Source: Candidatus Thiodiazotropha sp. (ex Monitilora ramsayi)
GTDB lineage: Bacteria; Pseudomonadota; Gammaproteobacteria; Chromatiales; Chromatiaceae
Reading direction: 5' to 3'
DNA: 64,000 nt
NCBI GenBank assembly: GCA_025655575.1
Contig: JAHXIP010000001.1
Coordinates: forward strand, 1-64,000
Part shown: piece after piece, positions 7,880-17,708 of the stretch
Numbering within the stretch: position 1 is the stretch's first letter
How the letters are laid out: the number at the start of each line of letters is the position of its first letter
Position numbers and translations under genes: made by a program
Notes under the pieces: model-generated
The model's input: only the letters and a program-made list of their open reading frames with translations
Told to the model about the DNA's origin: nothing
The model's database searches: none

Positions 7880-8911
7880 ATGGACCCGTTCACTCAGGTA
7901 TTGCTCGGTGCGGCCGTCGGCCACGCGACGCTGGGTGCACGCGTCGGCCGCAAGGCGCTTTTCTGGGGAGCTGTATTCGGCGGGATGCCCGATCTCGACG
8001 TGCTCCTACCCCACGCTGACGAGGTGGCAGCCGTGACCCATCACCGCGGCTTCAGCCACTCCCTGGTCACGCATACCATCGTCGCACCGATCCTGGGTGC
8101 AGGGCTCGCACGCCTGCATGCGAGCGATGGTGCGTCAATCACTCGCTGGACCCTGCTGGTGTGGCTCGCACTCGTAACACACGCCTTGCTCGATGCGACC
8201 ACCATCTACGGTACACAGCTCTTCTGGCCGAGCACGGGGCCGCCGGTCGGGCTCGGCAGCATCTTTATTATCGACCCCCTGTATACGCTGCCGCTGCTTG
8301 TCGGGGTGCTTTGGGCTGCGTTTGCCAGGCACAAGTTGACCGTCGGACGACGTGCGAGCAGGATTGGCCTTGGCCTGAGTACTGCCTATCTCGCAGGCGC
8401 CATCTTCATCCAGGCGCAGGTTCGTGACATCGCTGAGAGTGAATTGGTTCGCCAGGGCGTTGAGTACGATCGGCTGATCGCGACACCGACACCATTCAAT
8501 CTATTGCTCTGGCGCGTGGTCACGATGGTGCCGCATGGCTACCGGGAAGGCTACTATTCGCTGCTCGATCCGTTACCCGAAATCCGATTCGTACAGTATC
8601 CAAGCCACGAAAGCATGCTCTCAATGGTCGATGATGCGCCCGCAGTGACGCGGCTGCGCTGGTTCACCAGGGGTTTTTATCGCGTGCGTGAAATCGATGG
8701 TCGATTGGAGATCACCGATTTGCGTATGGGTTTCGAACCGCGCTATGCGTTCTCCTTCGTTGTCGGTCACCGGCAGGATGGAGTCATACACCCGCTGATC
8801 CCGCCCAAACGCGCCCCCGCCGAATACCCCGATGCCGAGGCTTTGCGGTGGGTGTGGCAGCGAATGCTTGGCGAGACGGATTGGGCTGAGCCGGATTCAC
8901 CTACCGAATAG
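7880..8911 (+). CDS. YdjM-like membrane-bound metal-dependent hydrolase
   Basis: The 343-residue protein begins MDPFTQVLLGAAVGHATLGA, the standard opening of this family. It then carries GGMPDLDVLL and HHRGFSHSLVTH, whose Asp and His residues are the conserved putative metal ligands. Four or five membrane segments occupy residues 50-190. The rest is a soluble tail with WRVVTMVPHGYREGYYSLLD. I prefer the Met at 7880 over the one at 7865 because it matches the family start and has GGAG nine bases upstream. The gene is clearly richer in GC than its neighbours, which suggests a different history. The substrate is unknown. Confidence 0.8.
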   Translation: MDPFTQVLLGAAVGHATLGARVGRKALFWGAVFGGMPDLDVLLPHADEVAAVTHHRGFSHSLVTHTIVAPILGAGLARLHASDGASITRWTLLVWLALVTHALLDATTIYGTQLFWPSTGPPVGLGSIFIIDPLYTLPLLVGVLWAAFARHKLTVGRRASRIGLGLSTAYLAGAIFIQAQVRDIAESELVRQGVEYDRLIATPTPFNLLLWRVVTMVPHGYREGYYSLLDPLPEIRFVQYPSHESMLSMVDDAPAVTRLRWFTRGFYRVREIDGRLEITDLRMGFEPRYAFSFVVGHRQDGVIHPLIPPKRAPAEYPDAEALRWVWQRMLGETDWAEPDSPTE

Positions 8912-9014
8912 CCTTTACCAAGTTTGGCTGTTTTTATAATAAAAAAAGTTCATCCCTTTTATTGCTTTTTCTGTGCCACAATCCTACTTATATCAATTTA
9001 GTTGAGGGGCAATC

Positions 9015-9626
9015 ATGAAAGTTACCTATCGTCCCGCGACTGCTGACGACAGCCGTTTTATTGCCAGCATGATCGATATCTCATCAGATGGAATCGCAAC
9101 CCTGGAGTGGCAGGAGACATGTGATAAGCAGGCAGGTAAAACGGCATTAGATGTGGGTAGTGAATGGTATGCACGTGATGAAGGCGATTACAGTTATCGA
9201 AATTGTTTAATTGCAGAAACCGATCATCCGATTGGCATGATCCTGTCATTTCCAATTACTCAAGATAATTTCAGTGAAGATGGTAAACCACCACCATATG
9301 AAGCCGACGATATCTATGCCCCGTATAAATATTTGGAAGCACTAAACAGCTGGTACATATGTGGTGTTGCCGTATTGCCTGAATTCCGCAAGCAGGGAGT
9401 TGGAGAACAGTTAATAAAGCTATCAATAGAAGAAGGTAAAAGACAGGGATTTAGCAATGTCAGCTTAATTGCGGTCTATGATAAAAAGGGATTGATTTCA
9501 TACTATGAATCACTAGGGTTTAAAGTCACCCGCAAGGCTCCGATTGTTGAGCACCCCGGCATTCGTGTAAAAGGAGCGGTTGTGCTGATGGAAACGTGTC
9601 CACAGGATGCTGATTCACACGATTAA
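9015..9626 (+). CDS. GNAT-family N-acetyltransferase
   Basis: The 203-residue protein has the GNAT fold. It opens with VTYRPATADDSRFIASMI. The beta4 strand is followed by the acetyl-CoA pyrophosphate loop in GVAVLPEFRKQGVGEQLI (R/Q-x-x-G-x-G/A type, about residues 117-134). SYYESLGFKVTRKAP near 162-176 is the usual C-terminal motif. An inserted segment at 85-108 lies over the acceptor site. The acceptor is not predictable. It has GAGGGG before the start and its own terminator downstream, so it is probably monocistronic. Confidence 0.87.
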   Translation: MKVTYRPATADDSRFIASMIDISSDGIATLEWQETCDKQAGKTALDVGSEWYARDEGDYSYRNCLIAETDHPIGMILSFPITQDNFSEDGKPPPYEADDIYAPYKYLEALNSWYICGVAVLPEFRKQGVGEQLIKLSIEEGKRQGFSNVSLIAVYDKKGLISYYESLGFKVTRKAPIVEHPGIRVKGAVVLMETCPQDADSHD

Positions 9627-9658
9627 AGGGGGCAGCCCCCTTTTATCCTCATTTTTTT
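9625..9658 (+). terminator. Rho-independent terminator of the acetyltransferase gene
   Basis: AAAGGGGG (9625-9632), loop CAG and CCCCCTTT (9636-9643) make a perfect 8-bp stem. It begins at the last base of the coding region and is followed by TTTTATCC and a run of seven T at 9652-9658. Confidence 0.75.
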
Positions 9659-9745
9659 GATCCACACTTCTCACTCCATATATACTTCCGTTCGCGTTGC
9701 GGATGCCACGCGCTGTATTTTTAATTGGAATATCGGAGAATATGG

Positions 9746-10260
9746 ATGAAAAAATATTTATCGCTAGCTCTCTCTGGAATCTGCTTCCTGACGACATCAG
9801 TCTATGCAGGAGAGGGCTATTTCGGTTTTGGAGCCGGCTCTAGCTCCTATACCGAAGAGGACTTTGACGCATCGGACACTGGCCTAAACATCTATGGCGG
9901 ACTTAAATCCAATGAAAATCTCGGAGCCGAGATTTCTTATACGGACTTTGGCATGCAGGAGGGAAAATTCCACGGAATCAATGCCAGCGTCGAAGTCACT
10001 GGTCTAGGCTTTTCGGCCGTTGGAATTCTTCCTGTCAGCGACAGCTTTGACGTGTTCGGTAAAGTCGGCCTGTTTTTCTGGGACGCCGATATCAGACTTG
10101 GCTCCTTCTTGGATGGAGACGACGGTGCTGATCTGCTATTTGGATTCGGTGCGACCAACCAGCTCACTGATCAGTTCGCCCTACGCGGCATAGGGAGCTC
10201 GTCGACATAGATGGAGGCGACCTCGATATGCTCAGTATCAATGCACAGATCAACTTCTGA
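9746..10260 (+). pseudogene. Outer-membrane beta-barrel protein gene with a late frameshift
   Basis: The frame starts at ATG 9746 (GGAG upstream) with a signal peptide (MKKYLSLALSGICFLTTSVY, cleavage after YA-G) and an OmpA/porin-like eight-strand barrel pattern. It stops early at 10210 after LRGIGSSST. From about 10190 another frame reads ELVDIDGGDLDMLSINAQIN and ends with Phe at 10260, exactly the normal last strand of this family. A single missing base at about 10185-10195 would join them. The truncated form lacks the C-terminal aromatic signal used for outer-membrane insertion, so it is probably non-functional unless the frameshift is a sequencing error. Confidence 0.75.
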
Positions 10261-10395
10261 TCAGGCTAAAAAAGAAGGGGAGCAGTGACCGTCTTCAATT
10301 ATTTTATATTGTCACCACTCCTTCTCATCAGCACTTCATTTTGATGTAAATAATCAAAATCAACTTTAATCTAATCAATAAAACATGGAGTTAGC

Positions 10396-10929
10396 ATGCG
10401 CCGGTTTAAATCAGTTTTATTCATCTCAGCCGTTTGCCTGTCATCGAGTGCAAACGCTTACGTAGGCTTAGGGATTTCAGCAAAAAGCAACGATGCCCGA
10501 GTTTATCTTCCTCTCAATATATCAGACCATTTCCGAGTTGAACCTGCGTTACGATATTACAAGGATGAGCAGACCGACGATATAGGTAGTCGTGATACCA
10601 AGGCACTGGAAATTTCAGTCGGCTTATTTCGTAGATCAAAATTAATGCAAAACACAAGTATCTACTACGGAGGCCGTCTAGGTTATATTCAAGAGGAGAC
10701 CTCAATAAACTCGACATACAATGATATGGTTTTCGATATAGACGGATTTAGCATTGCTCCGACAATAGGTTTTGAGTATCTTTTTACCGACAACTTTTCA
10801 GTCGGTGCGGAAGCTGAGTGGTTTTACCGGGATTTAGATGGCAGTGAATGGAATGGAGGTACACAGTCTAATTTTGACAAGGAGACAACGGGTACGAGTA
10901 CAAGGTTAATATTAAGATTCAATTTCTAG
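10396..10929 (+). CDS. Outer-membrane beta-barrel protein
   Basis: The 177-residue precursor has a signal peptide (MRRFKSVLFISAVCLSSSAN, cleavage after AYA-like site). Alternating hydrophobic strands separated by polar loops follow, ending in RLILRFNF. The terminal Phe after aromatic/hydrophobic alternation is the insertion signal for the Bam machinery. It probably forms an eight-strand barrel. GFEYLFTDNFSVGAEAEWFY is a typical strand pair. It lies downstream of a frameshifted barrel gene but is not closely similar to it. Codon use is AT-rich. The role is unknown. Confidence 0.75.
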   Translation: MRRFKSVLFISAVCLSSSANAYVGLGISAKSNDARVYLPLNISDHFRVEPALRYYKDEQTDDIGSRDTKALEISVGLFRRSKLMQNTSIYYGGRLGYIQEETSINSTYNDMVFDIDGFSIAPTIGFEYLFTDNFSVGAEAEWFYRDLDGSEWNGGTQSNFDKETTGTSTRLILRFNF

Positions 10930-11081
10930 TTTTTTTACAAACACTGGCGTTAGGTGACTCAGAGACTAAACACGCCTTTGAGATATTTGTAACTCACCGA
11001 GTTTACACACAGCAATCAAACTTCAAGCACTCAACGGTATATCAAGCTGCAATACCAAAGCGTTTTTAGACAGATATATAG

Positions 11082-11113
11082 AATCCAGTCCATCTGTAGA
11101 GATGGACTGGATT
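11082..11113. terminator. Perfect 13-bp hairpin between convergent genes
   Basis: AATCCAGTCCATC (11082-11094), loop TGTAGA and GATGGACTGGATT (11101-11113) pair perfectly. It lies just after the stop of the minus-strand RND gene and downstream of the plus-strand barrel gene, so a bidirectional terminator is the natural reading. T-rich sequence (CTAATTTTTATT) follows on the plus side. The minus side has no tight T-run. Confidence 0.6.
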
Positions 11114-11127
11114 TACTTATCTAATTT

Positions 11128-14100
11128 TTATTCACCCGTACGAATAAACTCAATACGGTTCCGCATCGCAGCATAGTAGACCACCGGTATCACCACCAGG
11201 GTGAGGATGGTGGAGACGAAGAGGCCGAAGATCAATGACACGGCGAGGCCGCTGAAGATGGGATCATCGAGAATGAAGAAGCCACCCGCCATGGCCGCTA
11301 CCGCTGTGAGGGCGATCGGCTTGGCACGCACTGCGGCTGAATTTATCACTGCCTTTTCCAGCGCCATGCCTTCACGCACCTGCTGATTGACGAAGTCTAC
11401 AAGCAGGATCGAGTTACGCACGATGATACCGGCCAGGGCGATCATGCCGATCATGGAAGTGGCGGTGAACTGGGTCGATCCCGTCAACCAGTGCAGCAGG
11501 GCATGACCCGGAAGGATACCGATCAGGGTCAGGGGAATCGGCGCCATAATCACCAACGGCACCAGGTAGGAGCGGAACTGGGCCACCACCAACAGGTAGA
11601 TCATCAACAATCCCACGGAGTAGGCGATACCCATATCGCGGAAGGTCTCGTAGGTGATCTGCCATTCGCCGTCCCATTTCAGGCTGTAGGCGTAGGGGTT
11701 CTCCGGTTGCTGCAGGAACCACTGTTCAATACTCCCTTCGGAGAACTGGCCGGAGATATCGAACAGGCCGTATAAAGGACTATCGGTCTCCCCCGCCATG
11801 TCACCGGTGACATAGACCACCGGCAGCAGGTCCTTGTGGTGAATGGAGTACTCCCGCACCCGCGGGATCACCTGCACGATCTCCGACAGGGGTACCAGTT
11901 CGCCTGTCTGTGAACGCACCCGCAGGGAGAGCACTTGATCCAGATCGGCCTTGTCAGCCTCCGAATATTCGATTCGGATCGGCACCGCATACTTCAGATT
12001 CTCTCCGTGCAGGAAGCTGGCATCCTCTCCACCCAACACAGTTGAAAGTGCCTCGGCCACCGCGCTTTGTGCCACGCCGAGCCGTGATGCCTTGGCCCGG
12101 TCCACCCAGACCACGAACTTGGCCGAGGGGTACTCCACGCTGTCATCCACATCGATGATGTCGGGAGTGTTTTCGAATACGCTGCGGATCTCCCACGCGG
12201 CTTCCGTCTGGCCCTCATAGTCGAGACCATAGACCTCGGCTACCAGGGGGGACATCACCGGTGGACCCGGCGGCACTTCCACCACCTTCACATTGCCGTT
12301 GTACTCTTTGGCGATGACCTGCAACGGTTCCCGTACCGCAAGGGCGACCTCGTGGCTCTTGCGATCCCGGTGGTGTTTGTCCACCAGGTTGACCTGGATA
12401 TCACCCAGGTGGGCGCCTTCACGCAGATAGTACTGGCGCACCAGACCGTTGAAACCGATGGGTGAAGCGGTACCGGCATAGACCTGGTAATCGGTTACTT
12501 CGTCGACCCGGCCCAGGTAGTCCCCCAACTCGTCCAGCACCCGAGTGGTCTGTTCCAGGCTGGTGCCTTCCGGCATGTCGAGCACCACCTGGAACTCCGA
12601 CTTGTTGTCGAAAGGGAGCATCTTCAGCACCACCGACTTGGTCGCCACCAGGGAGATCGAGGCGGCAATCAGCAGCATGATCGATCCCAGCAATATCCAG
12701 CGCATCCGATTACCGCGACTGCCCAGCAGGAAAGGCGTCATCACCCGGGTGAAGAATCGGCTTAGCTTCGTCTCTGCCTGTTCATCAAGGGCATGAGACG
12801 CAATATGCTCTGCCTGGCTGGCGAGTATCCGGTTGGTCAGCCAGGGCGTGAAGACAAAGGCCACCACCAGAGAGATCATCATGCCGGTGCTGGCATTGAT
12901 CGGGATCGGGCTCATATAGGGCCCCATCAGGCCGGTGACAAAGGCCATCGGCAGGAGGGCCGCGATGACGGTGAAGGTGGCCAGGATGGTCGGGCCACCT
13001 ACTTCGTCCACTGCTTTCGGAATGGCTTCACGCAGGTTAGTGGCACCCAACTGCAGATGCCGGTGGATGTTCTCCACCACCACGATGGCGTCGTCCACCA
13101 GGATGCCGATGGAGAAGATCAGGGCGAAGAGGGAGACCCGGTTGAGGGTAAAACCCCAAGCCCATGAAGCAAACAAGGTTATGGCCAGGGTCACCACCAC
13201 AGCGGCGCCCACGATAAATGCCTCTCGCCAGCCGATGGTCAGCAGGACCAACACCACCACCGAGAGGGTGGCGAAAGCGAGCTTGGTGATCAGTTTGTTG
13301 GCCTTGGCCTCAGCCGTCTGGCCGTAGTTACGGGTAATGGTGGCCTGTACCCCCTCAGGGATGAAGACACCTTCCAGCTGGCGAAAACGGTCGATCACCG
13401 CCTTGGAGATATCCACCGCATTGGTGCCCGCCTTCTTGGCCACAGCGAGTGTCACCGCCGGAAACTTACCGCCCTGGGGAAGATCTTTGATGTCGCCCTG
13501 GGGACCCACACCCATCCAGACATACTGCTGCGGCAGATCGGCCTTGTGCGTCACCTGGGCCACATCCCGCAGATAGACAGCCTTACCCTCACGCACACCG
13601 ATCACCAGCGCCTCGATCTCCTCGGGCGAGGTGAGGAAGGTGCCTGCCTGCACCAGCAGTTCCCGGTTGTCGGCGGTGACGGTGATATTGTCACGGATAT
13701 GATTGCCTGCCTGCAGGGCGGTTCTAAGATCGCTCAGATCAATTCCGTGACCGGCCAGCGCCTGAGGGTCGAGCAGCACGTGAACCACCCGGTCGGGATT
13801 ACCAATGGTGTAGATGTCCCGGGTGCCCGGCACTCGCTTCAGCTCGGACTCGATGGCGTGGGCCACCTGTCCCAGCTCGAAGGCGCCCACTGAGGGATCC
13901 TCTGACCAGAGGGTCGCCGTGACGATAGGCACATCGTCGATGCCCTTCGGCTTGATGATCGGCTGTCCCACGCCGAGGCCCTGGGGCAGCCAGTCCTGGT
14001 TCGCGTAAACCTTGGCGAACAGGCGCACGATGGCGTCTTCACGATCTTCACCCACCACATACTGCACGGTCAGCACCGCCATGCCGGGGCGGGAGACAGA

Positions 14101-14361
14101 ATAGACATGTTTGATGCCGTCGATCTCCGACAGCACCTGCTCCGCCGGTGTGGCCACCAGATTCTCGATCTCCTCCGCCGTCGCACCCGGAAACGGGATG
14201 AAGACATTGGCGAAGGTGACGTTGATCTGCGGCTCCTCCTCCCTGGGTGTCACCATGACAGCGAATACACCGAGCAGGAGACCCACCAGGGCCAACAGCG
14301 GGGTGATCTCCGTGATCAGGAATTGCTTGGCAATCCCACCCGAGATGCCCAATTTACTCAT
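11128..14361 (-). CDS. RND-family efflux pump inner-membrane transporter
   Basis: The 1077-residue protein has the full RND layout: twelve membrane helices in two halves, each with a large periplasmic loop. EEPQINVTFANVFIPFPGAT is the first porter subdomain and GILVDDAIVVVENIHRHLQL is helix 4, with the paired Asp residues of the proton relay. IGMIALAGIIVRNSILLVDF is the second-half equivalent. Overall it resembles the HAE1/AcrB class used for organic solutes, not the CusA/CzcA metal class. Its start overlaps the stop of the adaptor gene by 8 bases, so they form one unit. No outer-membrane channel gene is adjacent; a TolC-like partner must be encoded elsewhere. It would export substrates from the periplasm and membrane using the proton gradient. 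Confidence 0.92.
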   Translation of the reverse strand: MSKLGISGGIAKQFLITEITPLLALVGLLLGVFAVMVTPREEEPQINVTFANVFIPFPGATAEEIENLVATPAEQVLSEIDGIKHVYSVSRPGMAVLTVQYVVGEDREDAIVRLFAKVYANQDWLPQGLGVGQPIIKPKGIDDVPIVTATLWSEDPSVGAFELGQVAHAIESELKRVPGTRDIYTIGNPDRVVHVLLDPQALAGHGIDLSDLRTALQAGNHIRDNITVTADNRELLVQAGTFLTSPEEIEALVIGVREGKAVYLRDVAQVTHKADLPQQYVWMGVGPQGDIKDLPQGGKFPAVTLAVAKKAGTNAVDISKAVIDRFRQLEGVFIPEGVQATITRNYGQTAEAKANKLITKLAFATLSVVVLVLLTIGWREAFIVGAAVVVTLAITLFASWAWGFTLNRVSLFALIFSIGILVDDAIVVVENIHRHLQLGATNLREAIPKAVDEVGGPTILATFTVIAALLPMAFVTGLMGPYMSPIPINASTGMMISLVVAFVFTPWLTNRILASQAEHIASHALDEQAETKLSRFFTRVMTPFLLGSRGNRMRWILLGSIMLLIAASISLVATKSVVLKMLPFDNKSEFQVVLDMPEGTSLEQTTRVLDELGDYLGRVDEVTDYQVYAGTASPIGFNGLVRQYYLREGAHLGDIQVNLVDKHHRDRKSHEVALAVREPLQVIAKEYNGNVKVVEVPPGPPVMSPLVAEVYGLDYEGQTEAAWEIRSVFENTPDIIDVDDSVEYPSAKFVVWVDRAKASRLGVAQSAVAEALSTVLGGEDASFLHGENLKYAVPIRIEYSEADKADLDQVLSLRVRSQTGELVPLSEIVQVIPRVREYSIHHKDLLPVVYVTGDMAGETDSPLYGLFDISGQFSEGSIEQWFLQQPENPYAYSLKWDGEWQITYETFRDMGIAYSVGLLMIYLLVVAQFRSYLVPLVIMAPIPLTLIGILPGHALLHWLTGSTQFTATSMIGMIALAGIIVRNSILLVDFVNQQVREGMALEKAVINSAAVRAKPIALTAVAAMAGGFFILDDPIFSGLAVSLIFGLFVSTILTLVVIPVVYYAAMRNRIEFIRTGE

Positions 14362-15403
14362 GGTGGCCCTCCGCCAGCTGCTGCTTTAGCAAGGCAGCAG
14401 CCGCCACAGGGTCTGTCGCCACCGACTCACCGGGGGAGAGACCGGCAATCACTGAAAGCATCTCCCCACCCACCGGCTGCCCGGCGCGGATATGACGGAA
14501 GCTGATTTTTTCGTCTTTCTTGACCACGTAGACAGCGGTCACCTCGGATCGATAGACCACCGCCTCACGGGGTACCACCAGCTCTTCTTTAACACCAGTC
14601 ACGAAGGCGGTCTTGACGAACATGCCGGGAAAAAGATCCTTCACGCCATCCGGTAAGTCGACCCGCACTTTGAAGGTATTACTGCCCTGGTCGGCGAAGG
14701 GGAAGATAGTGAGCCCTGTCCCCTCGATAGTCTCACCCGAAGGCAGCAGTACACGGGCCTTTCCCTGCTCACGGATCACGGGGATCAGGCTTTGTGGCAT
14801 ATCCACGGTGACCCGAAGCTGGTCCAGGGAGATTCCGCTCATGAGCTTCTGTCCGGGTGAGGCAACCTCACCCACTTCGACGTGGCGCTGGGTGACGATA
14901 CCACTGTAGGGTGCCTTCACCCGGGTGTATTCGAACTGCTCGGTGGCCTGCACCAGACGGGCATCGGCGGCATCCTTACGGGCCCGGGCCGATTTCAATC
15001 CTGCGGTGGATTTGTCCAGTTGGGCCTGGGAGGTGAGCTTGCGGGAGAAGAGATCCTTGGTACGCTTGAAGTCGTCCTGCGCCTCTTTGAGTCTTGCAGC
15101 GGCCTCCTTGCGGTCGGCCTTGGCCTGGTTCAGTCCCGCCTGTTGTTCGGTGTTCTTCAGGCGGATAACCACCTTGCCCGCCTCGACGAAATCGTCCACA
15201 TCGAAGAGTATCTCTTCCACCTGGCCCTGGGTCTGAGCGGAAAGCGTGGTCCGGTTGATCGCCTCCACATCCCCGTCGAGCCAGAACTCCCTGGCGGTCT
15301 CCCGCTTGTTTGCCGTTGCCGTTTCGAGTTCCGCCACCGCTGTCGATATAGAACCCGACAGCAGAGCGAGGCTGAAAAGCAGTTGTCCCAAAAAGCGCAT
15401 CAT
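14354..15403 (-). CDS. RND efflux periplasmic adaptor (membrane fusion protein)
   Basis: The 349-residue protein has a signal peptide (MMRFLGQLLFSLALLSGSIS) and then the adaptor order. A split lipoyl half-motif reads GQVEEILFDVDDFVEAGKVV, a coiled-coil hairpin covers about residues 88-160 (QAKADRKEAAARLKEAQDDF), and the second lipoyl half is VKAPYSGIVTQRHVEVGEVA. Barrel and membrane-proximal domains complete it. No lipobox Cys is present, so it is probably soluble or held by an uncleaved signal. It links the transporter encoded immediately downstream to an outer-membrane channel. GGAG lies 12-15 bases upstream of the start. Confidence 0.9.
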   Translation of the reverse strand: MMRFLGQLLFSLALLSGSISTAVAELETATANKRETAREFWLDGDVEAINRTTLSAQTQGQVEEILFDVDDFVEAGKVVIRLKNTEQQAGLNQAKADRKEAAARLKEAQDDFKRTKDLFSRKLTSQAQLDKSTAGLKSARARKDAADARLVQATEQFEYTRVKAPYSGIVTQRHVEVGEVASPGQKLMSGISLDQLRVTVDMPQSLIPVIREQGKARVLLPSGETIEGTGLTIFPFADQGSNTFKVRVDLPDGVKDLFPGMFVKTAFVTGVKEELVVPREAVVYRSEVTAVYVVKKDEKISFRHIRAGQPVGGEMLSVIAGLSPGESVATDPVAAAALLKQQLAEGHHE

Positions 15404-15569
15404 GGATCGGCTCCGATTAGTATATTAGATTTTCCTTATATTAGTCTTTTACTCGGATATTTCAACCAAATATCTCAATCGTCGAGAGAAATGTGATCGA
15501 TGCCCATCGCTTGACCCTGTCCCCCCCTCTGGTAATGTCGGGATCAAATCATCAAGAATAGCCATCGCC
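15404..15569. promoter_or_regulatory. Divergent region between the efflux unit and ubiD, with a TATATTAG direct repeat
   Basis: TATATTAG occurs at 15421-15428 and 15437-15444, 16 bases start to start, just upstream of the efflux adaptor gene. This AT-rich repeat is well placed to be the efflux promoter or a repressor site. CCCTGTCCCCC at about 15517 (GGGGACAGGG on the minus strand) resembles the dispersed GGGGACAG strings. No regulator gene is adjacent. Confidence 0.35.
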
Positions 15570-17036
15570 ATGAAGTACAAAGATCTCCGCGACTTTATCC
15601 AGCAGCTCGAGGCTCGCGGTGAACTCAAGCGTATCCGTACCGAGGTCGACCCCAATCTCGAGATCACCGAGATCTGCGACCGGACACTGCGCCGGGGCGG
15701 CCCCGCTCTGCTGTTCGAGAAGGTCAAAGGCTCCCGCTATCCCCTGCTGGGCAACCTCTTCGGTACCGCACAACGTGTTGCCATGGGCATGGGGGAAGAG
15801 GATGTGGAGGCCTTGCGTGAAGTGGGACGGCTACTCGCCTTTCTCAAGGAACCCGATCCACCCAAAGGGATGAAGGATGCCTGGGAGAAACTGCCGGTGT
15901 TCCGCAAGGTGCTCGACATGGCCCCCAAGGAGCTGCGCAATGCCCCCTGTCAGGCCATGGTCCAGGAGGGAGACGAGGTCGATCTGACCCAGCTGCCTAT
16001 ACAGACCTGCTGGCCGGAAGACGCTGCGCCGTTGATCACCTGGGGTCTTGTCATTACTAAAGGCCCGAGTAAATCCCGGCAGAATCTGGGCATCTACCGC
16101 ATGCAGCGCCTTGGGCCCAACCGGGTCATCATGCGCTGGCTGGCCCATCGGGGTGGCGCACTCGATTATCGGGACTGGCAGGCGGCTCATCCGGGCGAAC
16201 CCTTTCCTATTACTGTGGCCCTGGGTGCAGATCCCGCCACTATCCTGGGGGCAGTCACCCCGGTTCCCGATAATTTGTCCGAGTACGCTTTTGCAGGATT
16301 GTTGCGAGGCAGTCGCACCGAGGTTGTGAAGTGCATCGGTTCCGAACTGCAGGTGCCTGCCTCTGCTGAGTTCGTCCTCGAAGGCCACATCCATCCCGAC
16401 GATACGGCCCCCGAAGGACCTTACGGCGACCATACCGGGTACTACAACGAGGTGGAGAATTTTCCCGTCTTCACCATCGACCGCATCACCCATCGCGAGG
16501 ACCCGATCTATCACAGCACCTATACGGGTCGCCCGCCGGACGAGCCGGCGATTCTCGGTGTGGCGCTGAATGAGGTCTTTGTACCGATCCTGCAGAAACA
16601 GTTTCCCGAGATCGTCGATTTCTATCTGCCGCCGGAAGGATGCTCCTACCGCCTCGCGGTAGTGAGCATGAAGAAGCAGTATCCCGGTCACGCCAAGCGG
16701 GTGATGATGGGAGTCTGGTCCTTCCTGCGCCAGTTTATGTACACCAAGTTCGTCATTGTGGTGGACGAGGATGTCAACACACGGGAGTGGCAGGATGTGA
16801 TCTGGGCCATGACCACCCGCATGGACCCAGCCAGGGATACCACCATCATCGAACAGACACCTATCGACTACCTCGATTTCGCCTCGCCGGTCTCGGGCCT
16901 CGGCTCAAAAATCGGTTTTGATGCCACCAACAAGTGGCCGGGTGAGACCCAGCGCGAGTGGGGCCGACCCATCTCCATGAGCACTGAGATCAAACAAAGG
17001 GTCGATGAGATTTGGGATCAGCTGGGGATCGACTAA
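15570..17036 (+). CDS. ubiD: 4-hydroxy-3-polyprenylbenzoate decarboxylase UbiD
   Basis: The 488-residue protein matches UbiD over its whole length (E. coli enzyme 497). It opens with [20 protein letters not shown]. The catalytic Glu-containing stretch is [20 protein letters not shown] at about 280-300. [20 protein letters not shown] and the C-terminal IGFDATNKW are further family signatures. It decarboxylates the ring precursor in ubiquinone synthesis using prenylated FMN made by UbiX. Cytoplasmic, usually a hexamer. A flavin-type reductase lies 2 kb downstream; in E. coli ubiD is next to fre. It is transcribed away from the efflux genes. Confidence 0.96.
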   Translation: MKYKDLRDFIQQLEARGELKRIRTEVDPNLEITEICDRTLRRGGPALLFEKVKGSRYPLLGNLFGTAQRVAMGMGEEDVEALREVGRLLAFLKEPDPPKGMKDAWEKLPVFRKVLDMAPKELRNAPCQAMVQEGDEVDLTQLPIQTCWPEDAAPLITWGLVITKGPSKSRQNLGIYRMQRLGPNRVIMRWLAHRGGALDYRDWQAAHPGEPFPITVALGADPATILGAVTPVPDNLSEYAFAGLLRGSRTEVVKCIGSELQVPASAEFVLEGHIHPDDTAPEGPYGDHTGYYNEVENFPVFTIDRITHREDPIYHSTYTGRPPDEPAILGVALNEVFVPILQKQFPEIVDFYLPPEGCSYRLAVVSMKKQYPGHAKRVMMGVWSFLRQFMYTKFVIVVDEDVNTREWQDVIWAMTTRMDPARDTTIIEQTPIDYLDFASPVSGLGSKIGFDATNKWPGETQREWGRPISMSTEIKQRVDEIWDQLGID

Positions 17037-17076
17037 ACTAGTTGAAAAATAATACGGAGTTAAAAGGGATAGAGTT

Positions 17077-17703
17077 ATGCGCACGATCATGTTGATGAAT
17101 GCCAAAGGCGGCTGCGGCAAGACGACCCTGGCCACCAATCTGGCAACCTGGTACGCCGACGAGGGGATGAAGGTGGCGCTGGCGGACTTCGATCCGCAAA
17201 TGTCGACGCTCGACTGGCTGGAAGCCAGAAAAGCGTACGAAGGCATACCCGACATTGAAGCCATCGATGCGGTATCAGGGCCGGTCAGACCCGCCAGGGG
17301 TACCGATCTGCTGATCATGGACGCACCCGCAGGCATCCACGGCAAGGCGATCAACAAGATGCTGCTGCGGGTGGACACATTGATCCTGCCGGTACTTCCC
17401 TCACCGATCGATATGCGTGCCTGCAACCGTTATCTCAGCGAGTTGCTGGCCAGCGGCCGGGTCTCGAAACATCAAACCCGTATCGGTATTGTCGCCAATC
17501 GGGTTAAAGAGCAGACCCGGGTCTACCATGATCTGGAGGCCTATCTGGGGCATCTCAAGATTCCCTTCATCACCCACCTGCGTGAGAGTCAGAACTACAT
17601 CCGCTCCGCAGAGAAGGGGCTGGCCATCTTCGAACTGGCGCCTTCCCAGGTCTATAAAGATGTCATTCTGTGGGACCCACTCCTTGAGTGGCTGGACAGG
17701 TGA
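17077..17703 (+). CDS. ParA/MinD-family partition-type ATPase
   Basis: The 208-residue protein has a deviant Walker A motif at the N terminus (NAKGGCGKTTLATNLA, residues 8-23) with the signature lysine. A Walker A' Asp follows in VALADFDPQMSTLDW and a Walker B-like LLIMDAPAGI at about 86-95. It is short and lacks the N-terminal helix-turn-helix of plasmid ParA proteins. No parB-like gene is adjacent, so it is an orphan that may position a cellular cargo instead of a replicon. It follows ubiD by 40 bases and could be co-transcribed. The cargo is unknown. Confidence 0.85.
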   Translation: MRTIMLMNAKGGCGKTTLATNLATWYADEGMKVALADFDPQMSTLDWLEARKAYEGIPDIEAIDAVSGPVRPARGTDLLIMDAPAGIHGKAINKMLLRVDTLILPVLPSPIDMRACNRYLSELLASGRVSKHQTRIGIVANRVKEQTRVYHDLEAYLGHLKIPFITHLRESQNYIRSAEKGLAIFELAPSQVYKDVILWDPLLEWLDR

Positions 17704-17708
17704 GGTAT

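Noticed and set aside
12793..13327. Long plus-strand frames opposite the RND transporter gene
   Set aside because: They are antisense to a clearly conserved transporter, have low-complexity composition and no ribosome sites; they are a by-product of GC-rich codon use.
15831..16691. 286-residue frame antisense to ubiD
   Set aside because: ubiD is unmistakable on the other strand; the antisense frame resembles no protein and is explained by codon bias.
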